Of a stretch of DNA of 64,000 bases, positions 17,555 through 28,423 are shown piece after piece (positions within the stretch are counted from its first letter, which is position 1; each line of letters begins with the position of its first letter). Source of the stretch: CAVSUB01 sp963730995 (lineage in GTDB: Bacteria > Acidobacteriota > Vicinamibacteria > Vicinamibacterales > 2-12-FULL-66-21). Below the pieces are notes generated by a model, which worked only from the letters and a program-made list of their open reading frames with translations, did no database searches and had not been told where the DNA came from. The stretch spans positions 992,001 to 1,056,000 of the forward strand of contig CAVSUB010000001.1 of the NCBI GenBank assembly GCA_963730995.1, in the 5' to 3' direction. Both the position numbers and the translations under genes were made by a program.

Positions 17555-18843
17555 CTGTGTACATCGAAGACATCGCTCGCCACGAGGGACAGACCGTCAC
17601 GCTCCGCGGCTGGCTCCACAACCGTCGTTCGAGCGGCAAGATCCATTTCCTGACCGTGCGCGACGGCACCGGGTTCATCCAGTGCGTCATGTCGAAACAG
17701 GGGGTCGGCGAAGAGGCGTTCACGAAAGCCGACCACCTCTCGCAGGAAAGCGCCGTTGAGGTGCACGGAGCCGTCCGCGCCGATGCCCGCGCCAAAGGTG
17801 GATACGAGCTCGATGTCAGCAGCCTCGAGATCGTGTCCGGGTCGCACGACTATCCGATCACACCCAAGGAACACGGACCGGAATACCTCCTCGATCGCCG
17901 ACACCTCTGGATCCGCTCGCCGCGGCAGCAGGCAATCCTGCGCATCCGTCACGAGGTCATCAACGCGGTCCGGGACTTCTTCAACTCCCGGGGGTTCATT
18001 CTCGCGGACACGCCAATCTTCACCCCGGCAGCCTGCGAGGGCACGACGACGCTCTTTCCGGTTCAGTACTTCGAGGACGAAACGGCGTACCTGACGCAGA
18101 GCGGGCAGCTGTACAACGAGGCGAACGCGATGGCGCTCGGCCGCGTGTACTGCTTCGGTCCGACCTTCCGCGCCGAGAAGTCGAAGACGCGTCGTCACCT
18201 CACCGAGTTCTGGATGGTGGAACCGGAAGTCGCGTACGCGACGCTCGATGACGTGATGGATCTGGCCGAGGGTCTCGTCGTATCGGTCGTTGCCCGCGTG
18301 CTCGAACGGCGGGGCCCGGAGCTCAAGGCGCTCGAGCGTGATGTGACGAAGCTGGAACAGGTCAAGCCGCCGTTCCCCCGCATCTCGTACGACGAAGCGT
18401 CGAAGATCCTCATTGAGAAAGGGCTGCCGTTCGAGTGGGGCGGTGACTTCGGGGCGCCCGACGAGACCGCTTTGTCCGAGCAGTACGACCGCCCGATCCT
18501 GGTCCACCGGTATCCGTCGGCGGTCAAGGCGTTCTACATGAAGCCGGACCCGCAGCGTCCGGAGCTTGCGCTCTGCGTCGACATGCTTGCACCCGAGGGT
18601 TACGGAGAGATCATCGGCGGCGGCCAGCGCCTGGACGACTACGACCTACTCCTCCAGCGAATCAAAGAGCACGAGCTGCCGCAGGAAGCGTTCGAGTGGT
18701 ATCTCGACCTCCGGCGCTACGGCAGCGTCCCCCACGGCGGTTTCGGAATGGGAATCGAGAGAGTCGTCAGCTGGATCTGCGGGCTGGATCACCTCCGCGA
18801 GGCGATTCCGTATCCGCGGATGCTGTACCGGATATACCCGTAG
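17551..18843 (+). CDS. asnS: Asparaginyl-tRNA synthetase
   Basis: Charges tRNA-Asn with asparagine. 430 residues in the usual class IIb order: an N-terminal OB-fold anticodon-binding domain (VTLRGWLHNRRSSGKIHFL), then the catalytic domain. Motif 2 is seen in FRAEKSKTRRHLTEFWMVE and motif 3 in GGFGMGIERVVSWICG. The preserved AsnRS-type loop (TEFWMVEPE, followed by the acidic region) argues against an aspartyl enzyme. The start overlaps the TIM-barrel gene stop (ATGA). The length is normal and all motifs are intact. A short-period inverted repeat begins right after the TAG. Confidence 0.95.
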   Translation: MTVYIEDIARHEGQTVTLRGWLHNRRSSGKIHFLTVRDGTGFIQCVMSKQGVGEEAFTKADHLSQESAVEVHGAVRADARAKGGYELDVSSLEIVSGSHDYPITPKEHGPEYLLDRRHLWIRSPRQQAILRIRHEVINAVRDFFNSRGFILADTPIFTPAACEGTTTLFPVQYFEDETAYLTQSGQLYNEANAMALGRVYCFGPTFRAEKSKTRRHLTEFWMVEPEVAYATLDDVMDLAEGLVVSVVARVLERRGPELKALERDVTKLEQVKPPFPRISYDEASKILIEKGLPFEWGGDFGAPDETALSEQYDRPILVHRYPSAVKAFYMKPDPQRPELALCVDMLAPEGYGEIIGGGQRLDDYDLLLQRIKEHELPQEAFEWYLDLRRYGSVPHGGFGMGIERVVSWICGLDHLREAIPYPRMLYRIYP

Positions 18844-18892
18844 TTAGCTGTCAGCTCTCAGCTGATAGCTGACGGCTGAGAACTGATAGCTC
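18844..18892. repeat. Short-period inverted repeat (AGCTGA/TCAGCT-type) between asnS and rimO
   Basis: The entire 58-base gap after asnS is made of TAGCTG, TCAGCT, AGCTGATAGCTGA and related units in alternating orientation. It therefore folds on itself almost completely. It begins directly at the stop codon and ends about ten bases before the rimO ATG. Confidence 0.8.
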
Positions 18893-18901
18893 CCAAGCAC
18901 C

Positions 18902-20383
18902 ATGAAAATTGGCTTTCTTTCACTCGGCTGCCCCAAGAACCTCGTCGACGGCGAGGTGATGCTGGGCATCGCCCGCGATGCGGGGCACGAGGTCACGTCC
19001 GATGTCTCCGCGGCGGACGTGCTCGTCGTGAACACGTGCGCTTTCATCGAGTCGGCCAAGCAGGAATCGATCGACGCCATCCTCGAGATGGCGCAGCAGA
19101 AGCGCGACGGCGGTTGCAGACGCCTCGTCGTCACCGGCTGCCTCGCCGAACGCTATCGGGACGAGCTGAAGAAAGAGATTCCAGAGATCGACGCGCTGCT
19201 CGGGACGGGGGAAGTCGAGGGCATAGTCGATGCGATCGAGCCGGGGATCGCCGCTCGGGACTCGGGATTCGGGAGTCAATCATCGTCGCAACCGCTTCGG
19301 TTGTTCCGATCGAACGATTTTCCGGATCCGGCGTCCCGGATCGCCTCGTCTGACCCGAGCGTCTCTGTCCGAGTCCCCACCCTCTCCGCCCGAGTCCCGA
19401 GCGGCGAGCCCCGAGTCCCGACTCTCCCCACCTACCTTTACGACTCCTCTACCCCTCGCCTCCTGACGACGCCGCGCCACTATGCCTACGTGAAGATCGC
19501 CGAAGGTTGCGACTACACCTGCGCCTTCTGCATCATTCCAACGCTCCGCGGCAAGTATCGGAGCCGGACCGCCGACTCCGTCGTCCGCGAGGCGGAATCG
19601 CTGGCCGAGCGCGGCGTTCGGGAGCTGCTGCTCATCTCGCAGGACACCACCTTCTTCGGCATCGACCGCGGTGAACGCGGAGCGCTTGCTGGACTGTTGC
19701 GACGGCTCGACGCGGTCGAGGGCCTGACCTGGATTCGGCTGCTCTACCTCTACCCCACCACGATCACCGACGATGTGCTCGATGCGATGGCGGAGTGCGA
19801 GAAGGTGTGCCGATACATCGATCTACCGCTGCAGCATGCGTCGGCGGACGTGCTCAAGCGCATGCGGCGGCCGGGGAATCGACGGGTTTACGATCGGCTG
19901 CTGTCGCGGATCCGCGACAGGGTTCCAGGCGTCACATTACGTACAACCCTGATAGTGGGCTTCCCAGGCGAGACGGAGCAGGACTTCTCCGAGCTCGAAG
20001 GCTTTGTGGCCGACACCGGTTTCGATCACGTCGGTGTCTTCACGTACTCCCACGAAGAAGGCACTCGCGCGCATGCGTTCCACGATGACGTCCCCTCGGG
20101 GGTCAAGCGTCGTCGTCGAAACCGTCTGATGGCCCGGCAGAAGCGAATCGTGTCGTCGAGGCTGGCGGCGCGGGTAGGAACGCAGGTGGACGTCCTCATC
20201 GATGGTCCGTCCGAAGAGCACGGGCTCGTGCTGCAGGGTCGGGTCGAGGCGCAGGCGCCCGATATCGACTCGGTTGTGTACCTGACCGATTGCGATCCCT
20301 CCGCGTACCGATCCGGCGATCTCGTTTCCGCGCGCGTTGTCGGGGCCCGCAGCTACGACCTGCTCGCAAAGCCGCTGAAATAG
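18902..20383 (+). CDS. rimO: Ribosomal protein S12 methylthiotransferase RimO, with a repeat-derived insertion
   Basis: A radical-SAM enzyme that adds a methylthio group to an aspartate of ribosomal protein S12. The N-terminal MTTase domain (FLSLGCPKNLVDGE, NTCAFIESA, TGCLAERY) holds the three Cys ligands of the second cluster. The radical-SAM motif is CDYTCAFC, and a C-terminal TRAM domain is present (DVLIDGPSEEHG). At 493 residues it is about 50 longer than usual. The excess (about residues 118-175, Ser/Pro/Arg-rich) lies exactly in the linker between the two catalytic domains and is encoded by a repeat shared with an intergenic region. The reading frame is kept and all catalytic residues remain, so it is probably active. 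Confidence 0.92.
   Translation: MKIGFLSLGCPKNLVDGEVMLGIARDAGHEVTSDVSAADVLVVNTCAFIESAKQESIDAILEMAQQKRDGGCRRLVVTGCLAERYRDELKKEIPEIDALLGTGEVEGIVDAIEPGIAARDSGFGSQSSSQPLRLFRSNDFPDPASRIASSDPSVSVRVPTLSARVPSGEPRVPTLPTYLYDSSTPRLLTTPRHYAYVKIAEGCDYTCAFCIIPTLRGKYRSRTADSVVREAESLAERGVRELLLISQDTTFFGIDRGERGALAGLLRRLDAVEGLTWIRLLYLYPTTITDDVLDAMAECEKVCRYIDLPLQHASADVLKRMRRPGNRRVYDRLLSRIRDRVPGVTLRTTLIVGFPGETEQDFSELEGFVADTGFDHVGVFTYSHEEGTRAHAFHDDVPSGVKRRRRNRLMARQKRIVSSRLAARVGTQVDVLIDGPSEEHGLVLQGRVEAQAPDIDSVVYLTDCDPSAYRSGDLVSARVVGARSYDLLAKPLK
19254..19425. repeat. Repeat element inserted in frame within rimO
   Basis: The left end (CTCGGGACTCGGGATTCGGG, 19254-19273) and the right end (CGAGTCCCGACTC and neighbours, to about 19424) are inverted relatives of each other. 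The 18-mer CGAGCGGCGAGCCCCGAG at 19398-19415 recurs exactly at 31177-31194. TCGGGACTCGGGAT occurs in both places on the left side. It adds roughly 50 codons without a stop. Confidence 0.75.
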
Positions 20384-20564
20384 CTGCCAGCTTTCAGCAG
20401 GTCCGAATGGTTCGCGGCGACTGACTGCTTGGGAGCCGGGTCAGTCCCTGAAAGCGTGCTCAGCTTGCTCAGCTGCCTGTCCAGGATCCGGGATGGTTGA
20501 GCACCGATAGACATCCGCTGAGAGGAGGCCCTAGCTGAAAGCTGAAAAGCTGAAAGCTGACCCC
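20384..20564. repeat. Short-period repeats (AGCTGAAAGCTGA-type) between rimO and the rimP leader
   Basis: CTGCCAGCTTTCAGCAGG directly follows the rimO stop. A matching run, AGCTGAAAGCTGAAAAGCTG, sits at 20532-20551 in inverted orientation to it. The sequence between (about 20410-20530) carries no gene I can support. TATATT at 20588-20593 is a candidate -10 box for the downstream operon. Confidence 0.65.
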
Positions 20565-20624
20565 GGAAGCTATCTTCGCGCCTGTGTTATATTCATGGGT
20601 GGCAGCTTCGAGTAAGGGTACCCG

Positions 20625-20698
20625 AGTGGGCCTGTGCCCACTTTTTCTATTTGTGGGGACGCGTTTTACGCCTCTATTTGTGGTACCGCAAAATAGAG
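20625..20698 (+). promoter_or_regulatory. Structured leader of the rimP-nusA-infB operon (rimP-leader-like hairpins)
   Basis: Three elements lie in series. A perfect stem AGTGGGC/GCCCACT (20625-20631, 20636-20642) is followed by a T run, like an intrinsic terminator. A small stem GCG/CGC sits at 20661-20671. A second stem CTCTATTT/AAATAGAG (20672-20679, 20691-20698) has the likely GTG start of rimP in its loop. The decamer CTATTTGTGG occurs twice, at 20647 and 20674. GTGGGC hairpins with a T tract before rimP are a known bacterial leader motif; control by attenuation or by masking the start is my inference. Confidence 0.5.
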
Positions 20699-21198
20699 CT
20701 GAACAGTTGGCGGGCGTCCGCGCAGCCGCGGAAAGGGTGGCGCGCGGATACGGGCTGGAGATCTTCGACGTCCAGCTGCGGCGCGAGGCGATCGGCACGG
20801 TGTTGCGGGTAATCATCGACCGGCCCGATCGTGGCGTACCCGAGACGTTCGACGACGCCGTCGGAATCGAAGAGTGTCAGCGCGTCAGCCACGACCTGAG
20901 CGCCCTCCTCGACGTCGAAGACGAGGAACTCGAAGCCGCCGGGGCGCTGGCACAGAACTACACCCTTGAAGTGTCCTCGCCGGGGTTGGATCGGCCGCTC
21001 CGGCACGAGGCGGATTATCGGCGTTTTGCGGGCCGTCTGGCCAAAGTGGTCACGACCGCTCCGATCGGAGGCCAGTCGGCGTTCTCCGGACGCATCCTGG
21101 CCGTCGAACAGGGCGATCTGATCCTGGAAGAGGGACGCAAGCGTCACAAGGTGCCCGTTGCGCAGATCAAGCGCGGGCATCTGGCGGTCGAATTCTGA
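20680..21198 (+). CDS. rimP: Ribosome maturation factor RimP
   Basis: Needed for assembly of the 30S ribosomal subunit. About 172 residues, with the N-terminal domain (GYGLEIFDVQLRRE, VLRVIIDRP) and the family signature NYTLEVSSPGLDRPLRH. The C-terminal SH3-like domain ends VPVAQIKRGHLAVEF. The open frame reaches back to 20584 through the leader hairpin, but RimP homology begins near VPQNRAEQLAG, so I chose the GTG at 20680; TTG at 20707 is possible. No Shine-Dalgarno sequence is visible before the GTG, and it lies in the loop of a hairpin. First gene of the translation/RNA operon. Confidence 0.88.
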   Translation: MVPQNRAEQLAGVRAAAERVARGYGLEIFDVQLRREAIGTVLRVIIDRPDRGVPETFDDAVGIEECQRVSHDLSALLDVEDEELEAAGALAQNYTLEVSSPGLDRPLRHEADYRRFAGRLAKVVTTAPIGGQSAFSGRILAVEQGDLILEEGRKRHKVPVAQIKRGHLAVEF

Positions 21199-21249
21199 GT
21201 CTAGCGAGGCTGCGCGTCGGACCATGGGCGCTGCGCCTCGCTCGTGGCA

Positions 21250-21309
21250 GGCTTGATAACGCCCCGCTGACGCGGGGCTGGCTTGATAACGCCCCGCTAA
21301 CGCGGGGCT
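21250..21309. repeat. Two tandem 30-bp stem-loop repeats between rimP and nusA
   Basis: Copies at 21250-21279 and 21280-21309 differ by one base (CTGAC versus CTAAC). Each contains the stem CCCCGC/GCGGGG with a four-base loop. They sit inside an operon, so they may act as an RNA processing or stability element; there is no T tract for termination. Confidence 0.85.
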
Positions 21310-21381
21310 GGGGCCCGTGCCGGATGCGCGGACCGCGAGGATCACGATAAGCAGGCGTGGGTCGCCTGCTGAAAAGAGAAC

Positions 21382-22668
21382 ATGGCTACTGTCAACCCGC
21401 TGCTGCAGCAGATCGACGCAATCGCAAAAGAGAAAGGTGTCGAACCGGACATCATCATCACTGCTCTGCAGGACGCCATCGAAGCCGCCGCACGCAAACG
21501 GTATAAGACCGAAGCGCTCAGGGCGCGGTTCAATCAGGAGACAGGACAGCTCGAACTCTACGCCGTCAAGAAGATCGTCGACGAAGTGACCGACGCCTCG
21601 ACGCAGATCTCGCTCTCCGAGGCTCAGCAGCTGTATGGAGACGAGGCGGAAGTCGACATGGAGATCGAGTTCCCCCGCCCGACGGAGGACCTCGGCCGGA
21701 TCGCGGCGCAGACAGCCAAGCAGGTGATCTTCCAGAAGGTCCGCGAGGCCGAGCGCGAGAACGTCTACGCCGAATACAGCCAGCGCGTCGGCGAGGTCGT
21801 CAGCGGCACGGTGAAGCGCTTCGAGAACGGCGACATCATTATCGAGCTTGGCCGCATCGAGTCGCAGCTGCCGCGGAAGGAACAGTCCCGGGCGGAGAAC
21901 TACACCGTCGGCGACCGCGTCCGTTCCGTGATTCGCGGGGTCAACCGGAGCGCGAAGGGCCCGCAGATCGTGCTGTCCCGCACCGATCCGGCGCTCCTGA
22001 TCAAGCTGTTCGAGCAGGAGGTCCCGGAAATCTACGACGGCACCGTCGTAATCAGGGGCGCGGTCCGGGAGGCCGGGGATCGCGCGAAGGTTGCCGTTTA
22101 CTCGCGCGAGCGCGACGTCGATCCCGTCGGCGCCTGCGTGGGCATGAAGGGCACTCGCGTGCAGTCGATCATCCGGGAGCTTCGGGGCGAAAAGATCGAC
22201 ATTGTCGAGTGGTCGGAAGATCCGATTCTCTTCGTCACCAATGCGATCAGCCCCGCGAAGGTCCAGCGCGTCTCGATCGTGGACGACGGCGAGCGGGTGA
22301 TGGAAGTGATCGTCGAGGACAAGCAACTCTCGCTGGCGATCGGCAAGAAGGGACAGAACGTCCGGCTGGCGGCCAAGCTGACCGGATGGAAGATCGACAT
22401 CAAGAGCGAAGAGGAAAAGCGGCGCGAGGTGGAAGCGCAGCTCGGCGCGCTCGAGATCGGGGAACCGGAAGCGGCTCCCGAAGACGCAGCCTCAGAGCCT
22501 GCGCAAGATGTGGAGACCGCGGACGTCGAGTCCGGTGTGGAGACGGCGCAGGCTGAGAGCGCGCCAGACGCCGAGACACTGAGCGAGGGAGGGGCGGAGC
22601 AGAGCGAGGCGGCACCATCGAGCGAAGCGGCGCCGGACAGCCAATCGGCGCCTGAGAAGGTGGAATGA
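21382..22668 (+). CDS. nusA: Transcription termination/antitermination factor NusA
   Basis: Binds RNA polymerase and modulates pausing, termination and antitermination. 428 residues: an N-terminal RNAP-binding domain (residues 1-125), an S1 domain (VVSGTVKRFENGDIIIELG), then two KH domains (GACVGMKGTRVQSI and LAIGKKGQNVRLAAKLTGW). The last 75 residues are an Ala/Glu-rich acidic tail; the C-terminal repeats of the E. coli protein are absent. A GAAAAGAGAA sequence precedes the ATG. It sits between rimP and infB, and the small ylxR and L7Ae-like genes often found between nusA and infB are missing. Confidence 0.97.
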   Translation: MATVNPLLQQIDAIAKEKGVEPDIIITALQDAIEAAARKRYKTEALRARFNQETGQLELYAVKKIVDEVTDASTQISLSEAQQLYGDEAEVDMEIEFPRPTEDLGRIAAQTAKQVIFQKVREAERENVYAEYSQRVGEVVSGTVKRFENGDIIIELGRIESQLPRKEQSRAENYTVGDRVRSVIRGVNRSAKGPQIVLSRTDPALLIKLFEQEVPEIYDGTVVIRGAVREAGDRAKVAVYSRERDVDPVGACVGMKGTRVQSIIRELRGEKIDIVEWSEDPILFVTNAISPAKVQRVSIVDDGERVMEVIVEDKQLSLAIGKKGQNVRLAAKLTGWKIDIKSEEEKRREVEAQLGALEIGEPEAAPEDAASEPAQDVETADVESGVETAQAESAPDAETLSEGGAEQSEAAPSSEAAPDSQSAPEKVE

Positions 22669-22715
22669 AGTTGCGCCTGGCTTGTGCGCCGGGCCTGATA
22701 TCTCTTACATACTGA

Positions 22716-25577
<2,862 letters not shown>

Positions 25578-25594
25578 AAAGACCGCGTCGCACT

Positions 25595-26032
25595 ATGGCG
25601 AGCTCACGTCCGGAGCGCATCGGCGATCAGATCCGCGTAGAGATTACGGGGATGCTGAGCCGGCAGGTGCACGACCCGGGCATCGGCTTCCTGACCGTGA
25701 CGCGCGTCGAGGTCAGCGCCGATCTCCAGCACGCGCGTGTCTACTACACGGCGCTGGGCGATGAGAAAGCCCGTCGGGAGTCAGCACGGGCGCTGGAGCG
25801 CGCGTCCTCTTTCCTTCGACGTCAGCTCGCCGGACGCCTCCGCCTCCGACGTGCGCCCGAACTACAGTTCTTCTACGACGAAAGCATCGAAAAGCACGAC
25901 CGGATCGAGCGCATCTTGATAGAAATCGAGCAGGAGCGCGCGCAGCGGCCCTCCCCGCTCTCCAGTGAGGACAATGAGGACGGGCAGCCCAACCCGGACG
26001 CAGTTCATGATGACCGAGAGGACCGAGATTAG
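25595..26032 (+). CDS. rbfA: 30S ribosome-binding factor RbfA
   Basis: A cold-shock and 16S rRNA maturation factor that binds free 30S subunits. 145 residues with the KH-like fold: RPERIGDQIRVEITGMLSRQ, then DPGIGFLTVTRVEVSADLQHARVYY, and PELQFFYDESIEKHDRIERI. The C-terminal 25 residues are acidic and disordered-looking. The ATG at 25595 is preferred to an earlier frame opening inside infB, because homology begins there; the Shine-Dalgarno sequence is weak. The next gene starts within its last 26 bases, indicating coupling. Confidence 0.94.
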   Translation: MASSRPERIGDQIRVEITGMLSRQVHDPGIGFLTVTRVEVSADLQHARVYYTALGDEKARRESARALERASSFLRRQLAGRLRLRRAPELQFFYDESIEKHDRIERILIEIEQERAQRPSPLSSEDNEDGQPNPDAVHDDREDRD

Positions 26033-27034
26033 TGATTCGCCCGACGCGGGCGCGACGGCAACGATCGTCAACCGGATCCGCGACGAAATCCTTCACCGGC
26101 AGCGTTTCCTCCTGACCTCGCACGCAAGACCCGACGGCGATTCGATCGGATCGCAGTTGGCGATGGCGTACGCGCTCGAGTCGCTCGGCAAGCAGGTCCG
26201 GCTGGTGAACGCGGACGCGGCTCCGGAACACTACTTCGAGTTCCCGGGAGTGGACCGGATCGAGATCGCGCCCAGGACCGGATGGGTCGCAGACGCGCTC
26301 ATCGTCATGGAGTGCAGCGACCTGACCCGCACGGGTGTGGCCGGACTCGACGGCCACTTCATCATCAACATCGACCACCACGCCGGCAACCGGATGTACG
26401 GCGCGATCAACTGGTTCGACGAGTCGGCAGCGGCCTGCGGCGAGATGGTGTTCGACATCATCAAGGCCCTGGGTGTGCCGCTCAGCCCGGAAATAGCCAC
26501 GCACATCTATCTCGCGATCCTGACGGACACGGGCTCGTTCCACCACTCGAACATCACGCCGCGCACGTTCGAGATCTGCAGACAGGCCGTGGAAGCGGGC
26601 GTGAACCCAACGATCATGGCGAGGCGCGTCTACGACAGCAACAGCTTCGGCAAGCTGAAGCTGATCGGCGCGCTGCTCGACGAGATGCAGCTCGTGGACG
26701 GCGGCCGACTGGCCGTCCTTCGCATGGACGATGCGGTGCTGGCGGCGTGCGGCTGCACGCAGAACGATACCGAAGGGATCATCAACCTTCCGTTGACGGC
26801 GCGCGAGATTCAGGCGGTTGTCTTCTTCAAGATGTCGGCGAACGGCGAGGTCCGGGTCAGCATGCGGTCGAAGTACGACGTCGACGTGCGCGTTGTCGCA
26901 AGCGAGTACGGCGGCGGGGGCCACAAGAACGCAGCCGGCTTCACCGTCGCCGGAAAGCTCGAGGACGTTCAGCTCCGCATCGTCGATCGGCTCGTAAAGG
27001 CCGTCGACGAGGGGCTGGAGACACGTCCGGCGGA

Positions 27035-27038
<4 letters not shown>
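26007..27038 (+). CDS. nrnA: DHH-family phosphoesterase, NrnA-like (nanoRNase / pAp phosphatase)
   Basis: Degrades very short RNAs, and in some members dephosphorylates 3'-phosphoadenosine 5'-phosphate. 343 residues with the DHH metal centre: SHARPDGDSIGS, VMECSD, NIDHHAGN and LTDTGSFHHSN. The C-terminal DHHA1 domain ends in GGGGHKNAAGF. It overlaps rbfA by 26 bases and truB by four, a common gene order rbfA-nrnA-truB. Two adjacent ATG codons (26007, 26010) could each start it. No signal peptide or membrane helix is present. Confidence 0.9.
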
Positions 27039-27916
<878 letters not shown>

Positions 27917-28046
27917 GATGTTGAGTCGTTTGGAATTCCCTGAAAACCTTTCCTACGGTAAGAACACGAAGTAACCAACGGTAAGTAACGGCGGCCCGGT
28001 GCGACGATGCCCATCGTCGAGGTCTGAGCCGTGCGTGGAGGTTGAT

Positions 28047-28316
28047 TTGGCACTGACCAAGGACCGCAAGACCGACATCATCGGCAGCTACAAGACCCAC
28101 ACTGAGGACACCGGATCGCCGGAAGTTCAGGTCGCCCTCCTGAGCGAGCGCATCAACTACCTCACGGAACATTTCAAGACGCACGCGAAGGATCACCACT
28201 CCCGCCGGGGGTTGTTGAAACTCGTCGGTCAGCGACGGAGCCTCCTCGATTACCTCAAGCGCAAGGACAGTGACCGTTATGCCGAGTTGATCCGGCGCCT
28301 GGGCATCCGCAAGTAG
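28047..28316 (+). CDS. rpsO: Small ribosomal subunit protein uS15
   Basis: Binds 16S rRNA early in 30S assembly. 89 residues, the usual length: MALTKDRKTDIIGSY, then DTGSPEVQVALLSERI, HHSRRGLLKLVGQRR and the C-terminal LIRRLGIRK. The start is a TTG at 28047 placed six bases after a strong GGAGG (28037-28041); the longer open frame from 27999 lacks homology. In other bacteria uS15 represses its own message through structure in the 5' region. The 130-base leader could serve that purpose but shows no motif I recognise. Confidence 0.95.
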   Translation: MALTKDRKTDIIGSYKTHTEDTGSPEVQVALLSERINYLTEHFKTHAKDHHSRRGLLKLVGQRRSLLDYLKRKDSDRYAELIRRLGIRK

Positions 28317-28325
28317 AACGGACAT

Positions 28326-28396
28326 CAGCAGCCCCACGCCGGGGCGTCGCTGTCGCCCGCACGGTTCATCCGGACATGCCCGGCGGCGCCGCCGGG
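28326..28396 (+). promoter_or_regulatory. Two hairpins in the rpsO-pnp intergenic region
   Basis: The first (28327-28352) pairs CAGC/GCTG and GCCCC/GGGGC around a short loop. The second is a perfect 18-base palindrome CCCGGCGGCGCCGCCGGG at 28379-28396, 28 bases before the pnp ATG. In enterobacteria this intergenic region is an RNase III-cut hairpin that lets PNPase control its own message, so a similar role is plausible here but inferred. Confidence 0.5.
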
Positions 28397-28423
28397 ACCT
28401 CCTCTTCAGTGAAAGACGGACAC

